Shown here piece after piece: positions 44,482-52,244 of a stretch of DNA of 64,000 nt. A program made the position numbers and the translations under genes. Within the stretch, counting starts at the first letter, position 1. The number at the start of each line of letters is the position of its first letter. The notes beneath the pieces are model-generated. The model did not search any database. It saw only the letters and a list, made by a program, of their open reading frames with translations, and was not told where the DNA came from. The DNA comes from Gammaproteobacteria bacterium (GTDB lineage: Bacteria; Pseudomonadota; Gammaproteobacteria; Steroidobacterales; Woeseiaceae), in assembly GCA_009937615.1 (NCBI GenBank), contig JAACFB010000004.1, positions 1 to 64,000 of the forward strand. The letters are read 5' to 3'.

Positions 44482-45141
44482 ATGACGACGAAGACATCTG
44501 GCCATCGACCGGGCTCGCTTCGAGTACGCCAGAAACGCGAGCAGGTGCGGCTGGACATTTTGCAGGCGGCTCAGGAGATCCTGGGCGAACAGGGCGTTGA
44601 CGACCTGACGCTTGCGGCGGTCGCGGGGCGGCTTGGAATGACCAAGCAGGCGCTTTACCACTATTTCCCATCGAAGGAAGCGTTGGTCAACAGCCTCGTT
44701 ACTACCTTGCTTGACGAGGAAGTCGAGGTGCTGGTTGCCGCAGTCGAGCGGGCCGCAGCCGGCGACAATATCCTTGGTACGCTGATTCGGGCCTTTTATG
44801 CGCATTACATCGATCGGCTCGATGCATTCCGCACGATCTACTGCCAGTCTCAATTGTATTCGGCCCCCGGGCTTCCATTGGATACCGGTACTCTGCGGGA
44901 CCAGATCAATCCGCGCACCCGCCATCTCTTCGACGTGCTCGAAGATCGTATCGCCGGAGCTTCAGTCAGCAAAGTTAAACGCGCGCGGGCAAGGCAACTG
45001 GCTTTTACGGCCTGGCTGTCCGCGCTCGGCTTGCTGACAATGCTCGGGGTTGCCGACGCTACCAGAGACCCCCTGGTGCATGCGGATACGGATCTGCTGG
45101 AAACACTGTCGACGGTGTTCGGCGCGGCGACCGACCGCTAG
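44482..45141 (+). CDS. TetR-family transcriptional regulator
   Basis: 219 residues. The helix-turn-helix LTLAAVAGRLGMTKQALYHYFPSKEAL (residues 43-69) is typical of TetR repressors; the ligand domain is all helical and not assigned. ATG 44482 has AAGGAA upstream. It is divergent from the second MAPEG gene and likely represses it and itself through the repeats at 44436-44469. Confidence 0.88.
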   Translation: MTTKTSGHRPGSLRVRQKREQVRLDILQAAQEILGEQGVDDLTLAAVAGRLGMTKQALYHYFPSKEALVNSLVTTLLDEEVEVLVAAVERAAAGDNILGTLIRAFYAHYIDRLDAFRTIYCQSQLYSAPGLPLDTGTLRDQINPRTRHLFDVLEDRIAGASVSKVKRARARQLAFTAWLSALGLLTMLGVADATRDPLVHADTDLLETLSTVFGAATDR

Positions 45142-45203
45142 AAAAACCGGCGAAACCCATGCATGCCAGCGTCTTCGCCGAGATTACCTCGCGCCATGGT
45201 AAA

Positions 45204-45232
45204 TGAACCGGGGTGCCGAGGCCCCCGGTTCA
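45204..45232. terminator. Hairpin between convergent tetR and ompW
   Basis: TGAACCGGGG (45204-45213) pairs with CCCCGGTTCA (45223-45232), a ten-base GC-rich stem between two convergent genes. Neither side has a full T-run directly after the stem, so termination strength is uncertain. Confidence 0.55.
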
Positions 45233-45246
45233 TCGTTACTGGCTTT

Positions 45247-45939
45247 TTAGAAACGGTAGCCGAGATTAACGGCGTACACCCACGGATCGATTGTGACGGT
45301 ACCAACCTTGGCTTCGCCATCGAGCGCCGGGCCGACCAGCGTGGCATCGGACTCGATATTCAACCAGCGAACGTCCAGGTTGAAGAGCCAGCTGTCGGAA
45401 ATCAACCAGTCGCCGCCGATTTGCGCGGCAATACCAAACGAGTCGTCGAGTTTCAGTTTCTCGATTCCCTCGTCAGCCAGTTCGCTGACCAGCTTGGTAT
45501 CGAAGAACGTCGTCCAGTTCACGCCAAGTCCTACGTACGGCTGAAAATTGGCTTCGGGCATGAAGTGGTACTGGACGGAAAAGGTCGGCGGCAGATGCTT
45601 CGTGTCACCGATGCGCATGGTTTCGCTTACGAGGCCGATATCCGGTTCCAGGTACTCGACCGTGGCCTTGATATCGTGCTGGAATGGCCACGACGCAAGC
45701 ACATCGAATGCCCAGTTCTCTGTGAACATGTAGGTCCCAGACAGCGTCATGCTCGTCGCACTGTCGACATCGATTTCGATGGATTCTTCCCCGAGTTCGA
45801 AGAAGAGATTCTGGCTATCAGGCTGCACTGTGCCGACGCCACCGCGGAGAATCCACGTTCCTGGCTCGTTCGCCAGTGCTGGGGCAGCAGCGAGGGCAAA
45901 AAGCCCGGCTGCCAGCAGCAAATATTTGATGGTTTTCAT
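45247..45939 (-). CDS. ompW: OmpW-family outer-membrane protein
   Basis: 230 residues with a signal peptide (1-23, ending ALA) and an eight-strand barrel: WILRGGVGTVQP, LSGTYMFTENWAFDVLAS, FSVQYHF, FQPYVGLGVNWTTFF, and the end VYAVNLGYRF with terminal Phe. This is the OmpW/AlkL pattern. Such proteins form narrow hydrophobic channels for small hydrophobic compounds. Confidence 0.9.
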   Translation of the reverse strand: MKTIKYLLLAAGLFALAAAPALANEPGTWILRGGVGTVQPDSQNLFFELGEESIEIDVDSATSMTLSGTYMFTENWAFDVLASWPFQHDIKATVEYLEPDIGLVSETMRIGDTKHLPPTFSVQYHFMPEANFQPYVGLGVNWTTFFDTKLVSELADEGIEKLKLDDSFGIAAQIGGDWLISDSWLFNLDVRWLNIESDATLVGPALDGEAKVGTVTIDPWVYAVNLGYRF

Positions 45940-46171
45940 TTCAGCGTCCTTAGTCCATTGTCGGACTGGTTAAGCGCCGCGGCCCCGCAGCGCCGGGTTC
46001 GGATGAACCCCGTTAACTCTAAGATGATCGTGTCGAGACGCCTTTCAAGACGGTATTTGGTGCAAGCGGCCTGTGGTTTCTACGTATTGGCGATCCCCGG
46101 CGGTTCAAGCGATTTGTTTCAGCTGTAGGCATATTCGCCGGGGCCTTTTGAGCGTGGCAAAGTTCGCCCCC

Positions 46172-48403
46172 ATGCAGCATACACAGACAATACTTGCGGG
46201 GAATTTTCGTGCGTGGCTGCTGCCGGCAGTTCTGCTGTATGCCACATCCGCGGTTTCACAGCAGGTTCAGCCGCTCGAGAGTTTGCCGCGTCCAAATGCA
46301 ACCGCCGTCAGGCTTGCAGCGGCGCCCGTTGCGGACGGCGATGTGTTGAACGATCCGGCGTGGCAAGGGATGCAGCCAATTTCGGAATTTACGCAGGTTC
46401 AGCCCGACGAGGGTTCTCCAGCGAGCAAGCGAACGGATGTCTTTATCGGCTTCACCGGCACGGCACTATGGGTCGGTGTCGTCGCGTACGACGAGAGCCC
46501 GGAGACGATCATCGTCTCGGAAGGCCGCAGAGACTCTTCTCTCGATGAAACTGACAGCTTTCAGCTCGTCATTGACGGTCTGCTCGATCGGCAAAACGGC
46601 TACGTGTTCGGCACCAACCCGACCGGAATGCAGTACGACGCCCAGGTGATCAAGGAGGGCGGCTCCTCGCAGTTCGGGGGAAGAACAGGCATCTACGACG
46701 AGAACTGGGATGGCAGCTGGGAAGTAAAGACGTTGGTCGGTGAGTTCGGCTGGAGCGCTGAGTTTGAAATCCCGTTCAAGACCTTGCGCTACGGCAGCGC
46801 CGCCGAGCAATCCTGGGGCGTCAACTTTCAGCGCAATATCCGTCGCAACAATGAAATTGTCTACTGGGCGCCAATTGGGCGCCAGCTTGGAATTACCCGT
46901 GTGTCCAGGGCCGGTACGGTCAGCGGCATCGAGGTACCGATACAGCGCAACCTGCAGATCACACCGTACGTGCTCGCGGTGGTGCGCCGCGACGCGGATG
47001 GCAGCAGCAACGACCAGGAAGCCGGCCTGGACATCAAGTATTCGATTACACCAAGCCTGACCCTCGATGCGACTTACAACACCGACTTCGCCCAGGTCGA
47101 AGTCGACGATGTCGTGGTCAACCTCGATCGCTTTAGTATTTTCCTGCCTGAGAAACGGCCTTTCTTCCTTGAGAACGCGGGCCAGTTCTCGGTCGGGACA
47201 AATCGAGAGGTCGAACTGTTTTTCAGCCGACGCATCGGCATCGTCGACGGCGAGCAAGTGCCGATCGAGGCGGGTCTCAGGCTATCCGGGAAGGTCGGTT
47301 CCAGCACGAACGTCGGTGTCTTGTTTATGAGTGACGAGGGTCTGCAGGGTGCAGCGTCCGCGAATGACTACCTCGTAGGCCGCGTGAGCCAGGAATTCGG
47401 CAACCGCTCGTCGCTGGGAGCGCTGGTCGTAAGTCGTGACGGCGATGGCAGCAGCGGGCTGCGGGCCGCCGATGATCAAAACCAGACCTATGCGATTGAC
47501 GGTCGCTGGGGTATCGGCGAAAACCTGCTGCTGGAGGGCTGGTTCGCGCAGACGTCGACACCTCAGCTAACCGGCGATGACCAGGCCTTTGCTGCTAAAG
47601 CGAACTACAACTCCACAAAATGGTCCTCCCGACTCAACTACACCGAGGTGCACGAGGCGTTCAATCCCGAGGTCGGATTCCTGGCCCGGGATGCCTACAA
47701 GCGATCGGAGTTTTTCCTGATGCGTCGAATCCGGCCGGGCGCCGACTCGCGTCTGCTGGAGATGCGGCCGCATATGACGCTTCGAGATTTCCACGACCTC
47801 GACGGGTTCCTCGAAACCGGCTATCGGCACTACGACATGCACTTCGAGTTTAAGAGCGGCTACCAGATCGAAACCGGCTACAATTACCTGATTGACGGGC
47901 TCAAGGAGCCTTTCGAAATCATTGAAGGCGTCTTCGTGCCGGCCGGTAGCTACTCCGGCGGGGAAGCCGTTATCGGTTTCAAAACAGACCTGTCGGCGCC
48001 GCTCAGTTTCGAGATGAGAGCTAATATCGGCCAACGCTTTGGGGGGGACCGGCTCGTTAGCGCCCCGATACTGCGTTACCGCGCCGGGGATTCGTTCAAT
48101 GCCGAGTTACTCGTCGAGTACAGCGCATTCGACCTGCCATACTCTGGCGGTGATTTCGAGGTTCTGCTGTCGCGGTTACGGCTCTCTTACTCTTTCACGC
48201 CCAAGGTCAGCATCCAGGCCGTACTGCAGTACGAGGACGAGACCGATACGTTTTCGACGAACGTGCGCTTTTCGCTCTTGCGAACGGCCAGCTCCGGCCT
48301 TTATATCGTATACAACGAGTTCGACGAGCGGACGCCCGGCTTGGGTCCGTCGCAGCGCGAGATCGCCGTCAAGTACAACTACCTCTTCGATATTTTCAAC
48401 TGA
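46172..48403 (+). CDS. DUF5916 outer-membrane protein with N-terminal CBM9-like domain
   Basis: 743 residues. A signal-like N-terminus (AWLLPAVLLYATSAVSQQ) is followed by a carbohydrate-binding-like domain (DPAWQGMQPISEFTQVQPDEG; VFIGFTGTALWVGVVAYD) and a large C-terminal barrel-like part (FSIFLPEKRPFFLENAGQF; ending YNYLFDIFN). This order is that of the DUF5916 family, common in marine bacteria near TonB receptors. ATG 46172 has a poor ribosome site and a GTG at 46154 is a possible alternative. Its substrate is unknown. Confidence 0.85.
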   Translation: MQHTQTILAGNFRAWLLPAVLLYATSAVSQQVQPLESLPRPNATAVRLAAAPVADGDVLNDPAWQGMQPISEFTQVQPDEGSPASKRTDVFIGFTGTALWVGVVAYDESPETIIVSEGRRDSSLDETDSFQLVIDGLLDRQNGYVFGTNPTGMQYDAQVIKEGGSSQFGGRTGIYDENWDGSWEVKTLVGEFGWSAEFEIPFKTLRYGSAAEQSWGVNFQRNIRRNNEIVYWAPIGRQLGITRVSRAGTVSGIEVPIQRNLQITPYVLAVVRRDADGSSNDQEAGLDIKYSITPSLTLDATYNTDFAQVEVDDVVVNLDRFSIFLPEKRPFFLENAGQFSVGTNREVELFFSRRIGIVDGEQVPIEAGLRLSGKVGSSTNVGVLFMSDEGLQGAASANDYLVGRVSQEFGNRSSLGALVVSRDGDGSSGLRAADDQNQTYAIDGRWGIGENLLLEGWFAQTSTPQLTGDDQAFAAKANYNSTKWSSRLNYTEVHEAFNPEVGFLARDAYKRSEFFLMRRIRPGADSRLLEMRPHMTLRDFHDLDGFLETGYRHYDMHFEFKSGYQIETGYNYLIDGLKEPFEIIEGVFVPAGSYSGGEAVIGFKTDLSAPLSFEMRANIGQRFGGDRLVSAPILRYRAGDSFNAELLVEYSAFDLPYSGGDFEVLLSRLRLSYSFTPKVSIQAVLQYEDETDTFSTNVRFSLLRTASSGLYIVYNEFDERTPGLGPSQREIAVKYNYLFDIFN

Positions 48404-48409
48404 GGGAAG

Positions 48410-49816
48410 TCAGGCTGCTTCAGCCGGTGGCGGGCCTTCGACAATAACCTCATCGGCCTCGAAGCAGCCCGTAGCCGAAGTCGTTTCTGATTCACCGAAA
48501 AGATCAACGTCCTGACCGACAGCAAGTTGCTCGAATGCACCAATCGTCACTTCTGATTCTGCAGTGTCGACGAACAGAATGACCGCCTCTGCGGCGACGT
48601 TCACGCAGGTGTCATTGCCGGCGAGCGGCGTGAGCATGAAACTCCGCGTTCCCGGGTCAGGTTCGGGGAGAATGATCGTGCCGCTAAGCTGGTCCGCCTC
48701 TTCGGCCTCGACGAAGACGAGCGCCGCGCGAAGCAGATCCGGATCTTCCTCGGCGTCCTTGGGCGGCCGCACGCCCTCCACCTCGATATCGGCGCCAAGT
48801 ACCACCGCATCGGACGTAATCGGGCCCGCGGCGTCGAAAAATTTGGTACCGGCCTGCAGCTCTATGACGAGATCGCTGTCGTCGTCGGCCAGCATCAGGA
48901 ACCGGCCGGCTGCGGGCGCGCTTACGACGTTGCCCTTGATCTGTTCGCTGTTACCGCCTATTTCAACGATCAGCGCACTGAGTTCGACAGCACCCTGATC
49001 GGTCCCACTGTCATAGCCGTACCGGCCGATCACGACGACCGTATCATTGACCATCAGGGCATTGATGTCGGTTGATGCACCCTCGTCATCGAAAACGCTC
49101 GTTTCCGTACCGGAATTGACGGTAATGCAGCTTTCCGGAGTTTCAATGTCGCATAACCGGAAGCTTCCGGGGGGATCGGCGAAGATCTCGTCAACGTTAC
49201 CCTCCAGCCGAGCAAGCTTGTCCGGCAGGTCGCCGCCATCCATGAAGTTGGCTTTGACGACGGGCCGGAAATTGTAATTCTTGCTGTTGCCGGCACCGGT
49301 AACCTTGATCGCTTTGTTCGCTTCCATGTCGATCTCGACCAGCAGAGTGCGTCCGGGGAGTACCGGGATACCGCTGGGATCGAGCAGATCGATCTTGCCG
49401 TTTGCCGGGAGCTTCGGAAATATCGATGCGGACCCATCGAGCGGCACAAGTTCGAGGTCGTTAATCACGAGGCGCAGCTTCGTGTAGACACCAGCCGTTA
49501 CCTCACCAAATACGATCGGTTCGTTAAAGTTGGTCAGGTCGAGCAGGTCGATAGGCTCGGAGCCCTGGAACAGGACCTGCTGGCCATTATCGTCGCCGAT
49601 AAGAATCGCCTCGACGACGTTGAGTTTAATGGCGCTGAATTCATCGGTCGGTTTGTCGGTGAACAGCAAACCGACAGTGCCGGTTTCGGGTACGGGCGGA
49701 TTTACGGCCGGAGACTCGGGTGTTGAACTGCCGCCACCACAGGCACTGATAAACAGGGAAGCCGCCAGTGCCAGGCCTGAGAACCTGGCGCGGAGAAGTT
49801 TTTCGGGGATGCTCAT
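48410..49816 (-). CDS. DUF4382/DUF5666-type lipoprotein
   Basis: 468 residues. Lipobox ASLFISAC (Cys near 26) then a Gly/Ser linker. TGTVGLLFTDKPTDEFSAIKL-like text (near 45-65) opens the DUF4382 domain, followed by repeated beta segments with DUF5666-like character (LSGTIILPEPDPG, VIVEGPPPAEAA). It is an outer-membrane or periplasmic lipoprotein without a known role. It converges with the DUF5916 gene, six bases apart. Confidence 0.8.
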   Translation of the reverse strand: MSIPEKLLRARFSGLALAASLFISACGGGSSTPESPAVNPPVPETGTVGLLFTDKPTDEFSAIKLNVVEAILIGDDNGQQVLFQGSEPIDLLDLTNFNEPIVFGEVTAGVYTKLRLVINDLELVPLDGSASIFPKLPANGKIDLLDPSGIPVLPGRTLLVEIDMEANKAIKVTGAGNSKNYNFRPVVKANFMDGGDLPDKLARLEGNVDEIFADPPGSFRLCDIETPESCITVNSGTETSVFDDEGASTDINALMVNDTVVVIGRYGYDSGTDQGAVELSALIVEIGGNSEQIKGNVVSAPAAGRFLMLADDDSDLVIELQAGTKFFDAAGPITSDAVVLGADIEVEGVRPPKDAEEDPDLLRAALVFVEAEEADQLSGTIILPEPDPGTRSFMLTPLAGNDTCVNVAAEAVILFVDTAESEVTIGAFEQLAVGQDVDLFGESETTSATGCFEADEVIVEGPPPAEAA

Positions 49817-50206
49817 TGTAGCTCCTGGTGTCCGACGTGATCGTGCCTTGCGCTCCGAGCAGCCGGACTTTTTTTGTTGTGCCAGACGAATTCTGACGCC
49901 CTCAATTTACCAGCCTCGAATCCGGCCGCAACTGTCGCGGCGTTGCGACATTTACATAATATTTTGCAGCAACCGGCCGCAGGCAAAGAGAGTTTCAAAC
50001 GTGCCGTGGCGTCATGTTGAAAATCGGCTGCGAAACAGCCGTCGCACGTGATGTATCAAGAAACTGCACGCGGCAAACCGCAAGCCGTCAAATGAAATGA
50101 AAGGGACGACTGGGTGGTTTTTTTCCGGGAAGTCCAGATCGTGAACTCCGTCACGCGCAAAAAAGTTCATTTTGGATATAACATAATTATTCGAGGAGGC
50201 AACGAT
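49817..50206. other. Intergenic region (390 bases)
   Basis: No supported gene. A divergent promoter region for the DUF4382 lipoprotein and the gene pair at 50207. ATATAACATAATTATT at 50175-50190 is the AT-rich stretch nearest to the pair and could hold its -10 box. GAGGAGG at 50193-50199 is a strong ribosome site for the 50207 start. Confidence 0.45.
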
Positions 50207-50836
50207 ATGGGTGAACTATCGAGTCATGATCGGGTAATGCCGGTCCGGAATCTTCGCGACTACTTTCGTACGTCAATTGACGACGTTATCGCACAGCAGG
50301 GCGTGGATGTGGATCCGCATGCCACTCACTACGTCGTGAACGTGATTACCGTGTTCGCCCGCTCCGATGCTTTGTACACGGATGCCGGTGAATCCTCCGG
50401 GCTGAAGCCCCTGGCACTTATGCTTGCGGAAGCGGCCGACGCGCCGAGTGCCGAGCAACGCAACAATACCTTGCAGCGAATCGGCGACGTCGCGCTGTTC
50501 ATTTCCGGTTTTTTTACCGAAAGCCTCGCAAAAAAGGCCGTCGACATTGACTACTACATTTACATGGGCGAGAGCGCCTATAGTTCGTTGTCTGAAGAGG
50601 TTCGTGGCACCTTCAGGGGCAACGCATTCGCCGGCATATACAGGGAGCTCGCCGCAAAGTTTCATGTTCTGATCGACGTGCTGAACGAGGTTCGCGATAG
50701 TGCGCGCGCAGGTTCCGATGTGGATCTGCTGCGCACCTACGAAATCTGGACCAAGACCGGCAGCCAGCGGGCTGAAAAGCTCTTGCGGCAGCAAGGCGTG
50801 GTACCAATCACCGACGCAAAGCGGTCACGTCACTGA
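50207..50836 (+). CDS. Conserved-looking helical protein of unknown function (first of a pair)
   Basis: 209 residues, predicted to be almost all helical and soluble, with no signal peptide. Notable segments are GDVALFISGFFTESLAKK and VDIDYYIYMGESAYSSLSEE, whose pattern I associate with an uncharacterised family but cannot name. ATG 50207 follows the strong site GAGGAGG. The next gene starts one base after its stop, so the two form an operon. No catalytic motif was found. Confidence 0.72.
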   Translation: MGELSSHDRVMPVRNLRDYFRTSIDDVIAQQGVDVDPHATHYVVNVITVFARSDALYTDAGESSGLKPLALMLAEAADAPSAEQRNNTLQRIGDVALFISGFFTESLAKKAVDIDYYIYMGESAYSSLSEEVRGTFRGNAFAGIYRELAAKFHVLIDVLNEVRDSARAGSDVDLLRTYEIWTKTGSQRAEKLLRQQGVVPITDAKRSRH

Positions 50837-50837
50837 C

Positions 50838-51488
50838 ATGCTGGCCGAGCTGCAGCGGCAACTGAGCGACATTTACCAGGTGGGCCGTGCCTACGATGTC
50901 CGCGACTACGTTATCACCGACCCGATGCTGGCAAAGCTTCTCGGCGGGGGCGCGATGTTGACGAATACTGACGAGACGTTGCTCGTGTCTCAGGATGACG
51001 AGGGCCTTGCGCTGTCGCTGTTTTTCGATGCCGATATGCTCGACCGGCTCGAGTCCTCGAATCCGCTTGGTCGCCTTCGTGCCGAGCTGCTCGACGATTT
51101 TTGGAAAGTCCTCGAGGGAATCAGTCATTTCAACTGCGTCGTGTGGAAGGCGAGCCAGGACCGAAGCGTGTCGCTATTAGAGCTTGAGTTGCAGGGCGAG
51201 ATCGACAAGTTTGTCAGTACGATGCTGCTCGCGCTGGGCCAGGCCGACACGGATCTGCTGAATGGCATGCACGGCTGGTTGTTCAACAACGTCAGATTTC
51301 ACGAGGAGCTCGATGATGAGCAGCTGAGTCGTTACCGCTCAGCCAATGACTACGCAGCAAGATTTTGCCATCGACTTCGGCAAAGGTTGATCGACGATGC
51401 GCGGCATGCAATGTCCGAGCTCCGCCAGTTTTATCGTTTGCAACTTCCGGAGAAGATCAGCCACATCCATGCGCAGGCCTGGGCGTAA
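50838..51488 (+). CDS. Helical protein of unknown function (second of a pair)
   Basis: 216 residues, soluble, mixed alpha/beta start (MLAELQRQLSDIYQVGRAYD, TLLVSQDDEGLALSLFFD) then a long helical part rich in charged residues (HEELDDEQLSRYRSANDYAARF). No signal peptide, no known motif. It starts one base after the stop of the 50207 gene, so it relies on translational coupling. The two proteins probably act together. Confidence 0.72.
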   Translation: MLAELQRQLSDIYQVGRAYDVRDYVITDPMLAKLLGGGAMLTNTDETLLVSQDDEGLALSLFFDADMLDRLESSNPLGRLRAELLDDFWKVLEGISHFNCVVWKASQDRSVSLLELELQGEIDKFVSTMLLALGQADTDLLNGMHGWLFNNVRFHEELDDEQLSRYRSANDYAARFCHRLRQRLIDDARHAMSELRQFYRLQLPEKISHIHAQAWA

Positions 51489-51518
51489 CGAGGTCTGTGC
51501 AAATAGAAACCCGCAGGC

Positions 51519-52085
51519 TCAGCCGTTTTCGGGTAGAAGCGCTCTCAGCCCTTGTGCCTGTGGATACAGTTCGTTGACAAACGGAATCAACGCAATTATC
51601 AACGTTTGGCTGTAAATGCTCTCGCGGGTGTAAAGCCCGCCGGTCAGCAAGCCATAGGCTCCGCCGGCCTGTTTGCTGTTCATTGTCGCGAAAACACGGT
51701 CATTCGCTTCGCCAAGCTCCATGCCGTCGTCGACAAGCGCTTTGACGGCTGGCGGCAGCGGCAACGTCGTGCTGCGAGCTTCGCTGGCGCCGCTGGCGGG
51801 TCCTTGTACTGCCATCCACGCGAACGCCATGAGCCGGTCATCCACAGTCTCGATACCGCCCTCGAGACCTACCCAGAAGTCCGCATCGGGCGCCTGTGCC
51901 TGCGCACGCCGCGCCCGGGTTCTCGCGCCATGACGCGTCGCCTCATCCGAGAACGGCTGGTCTCCGGCACCGGAATCCACGTCGACGGCGATGATCTCGA
52001 GTGTTGCATCGGGAAACTGCGTTGCGAAAGCGTGCCGTGTAGCGGCGAGTTTGACCGGGTTTCTGGAAGCGACGACGATCTGCAT
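51519..52085 (-). CDS. yjjX: Non-canonical purine NTP phosphatase YjjX (inosine/xanthosine triphosphatase)
   Basis: 188 residues. The start MQIVVASRNPVKLAATRHAF and the later WVGLEGGIE and TTLPLPPAV segments match YjjX, an ITPase-fold enzyme that removes ITP and XTP from the nucleotide pool. ATG 52085 is chosen; the open frame runs 43 codons further upstream without a start site. It converges with the preceding pair (30 bases). Confidence 0.88.
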   Translation of the reverse strand: MQIVVASRNPVKLAATRHAFATQFPDATLEIIAVDVDSGAGDQPFSDEATRHGARTRARRAQAQAPDADFWVGLEGGIETVDDRLMAFAWMAVQGPASGASEARSTTLPLPPAVKALVDDGMELGEANDRVFATMNSKQAGGAYGLLTGGLYTRESIYSQTLIIALIPFVNELYPQAQGLRALLPENG

Positions 52086-52244
52086 ATTGTTTCCCGAAAT
52101 TAGTAACTTGTGAAATATAGCACTCAGCCCGCGCGTGGTAGCATGCAAACCCTGCAGTGGCAAAAAGATTTCAGGTCTGTTTGGTTTACATAGGCCTTGC
52201 TTCTTTTCTGGCAAAGTCTCTCAGGTTCCTCCGGGCTGAATTGA

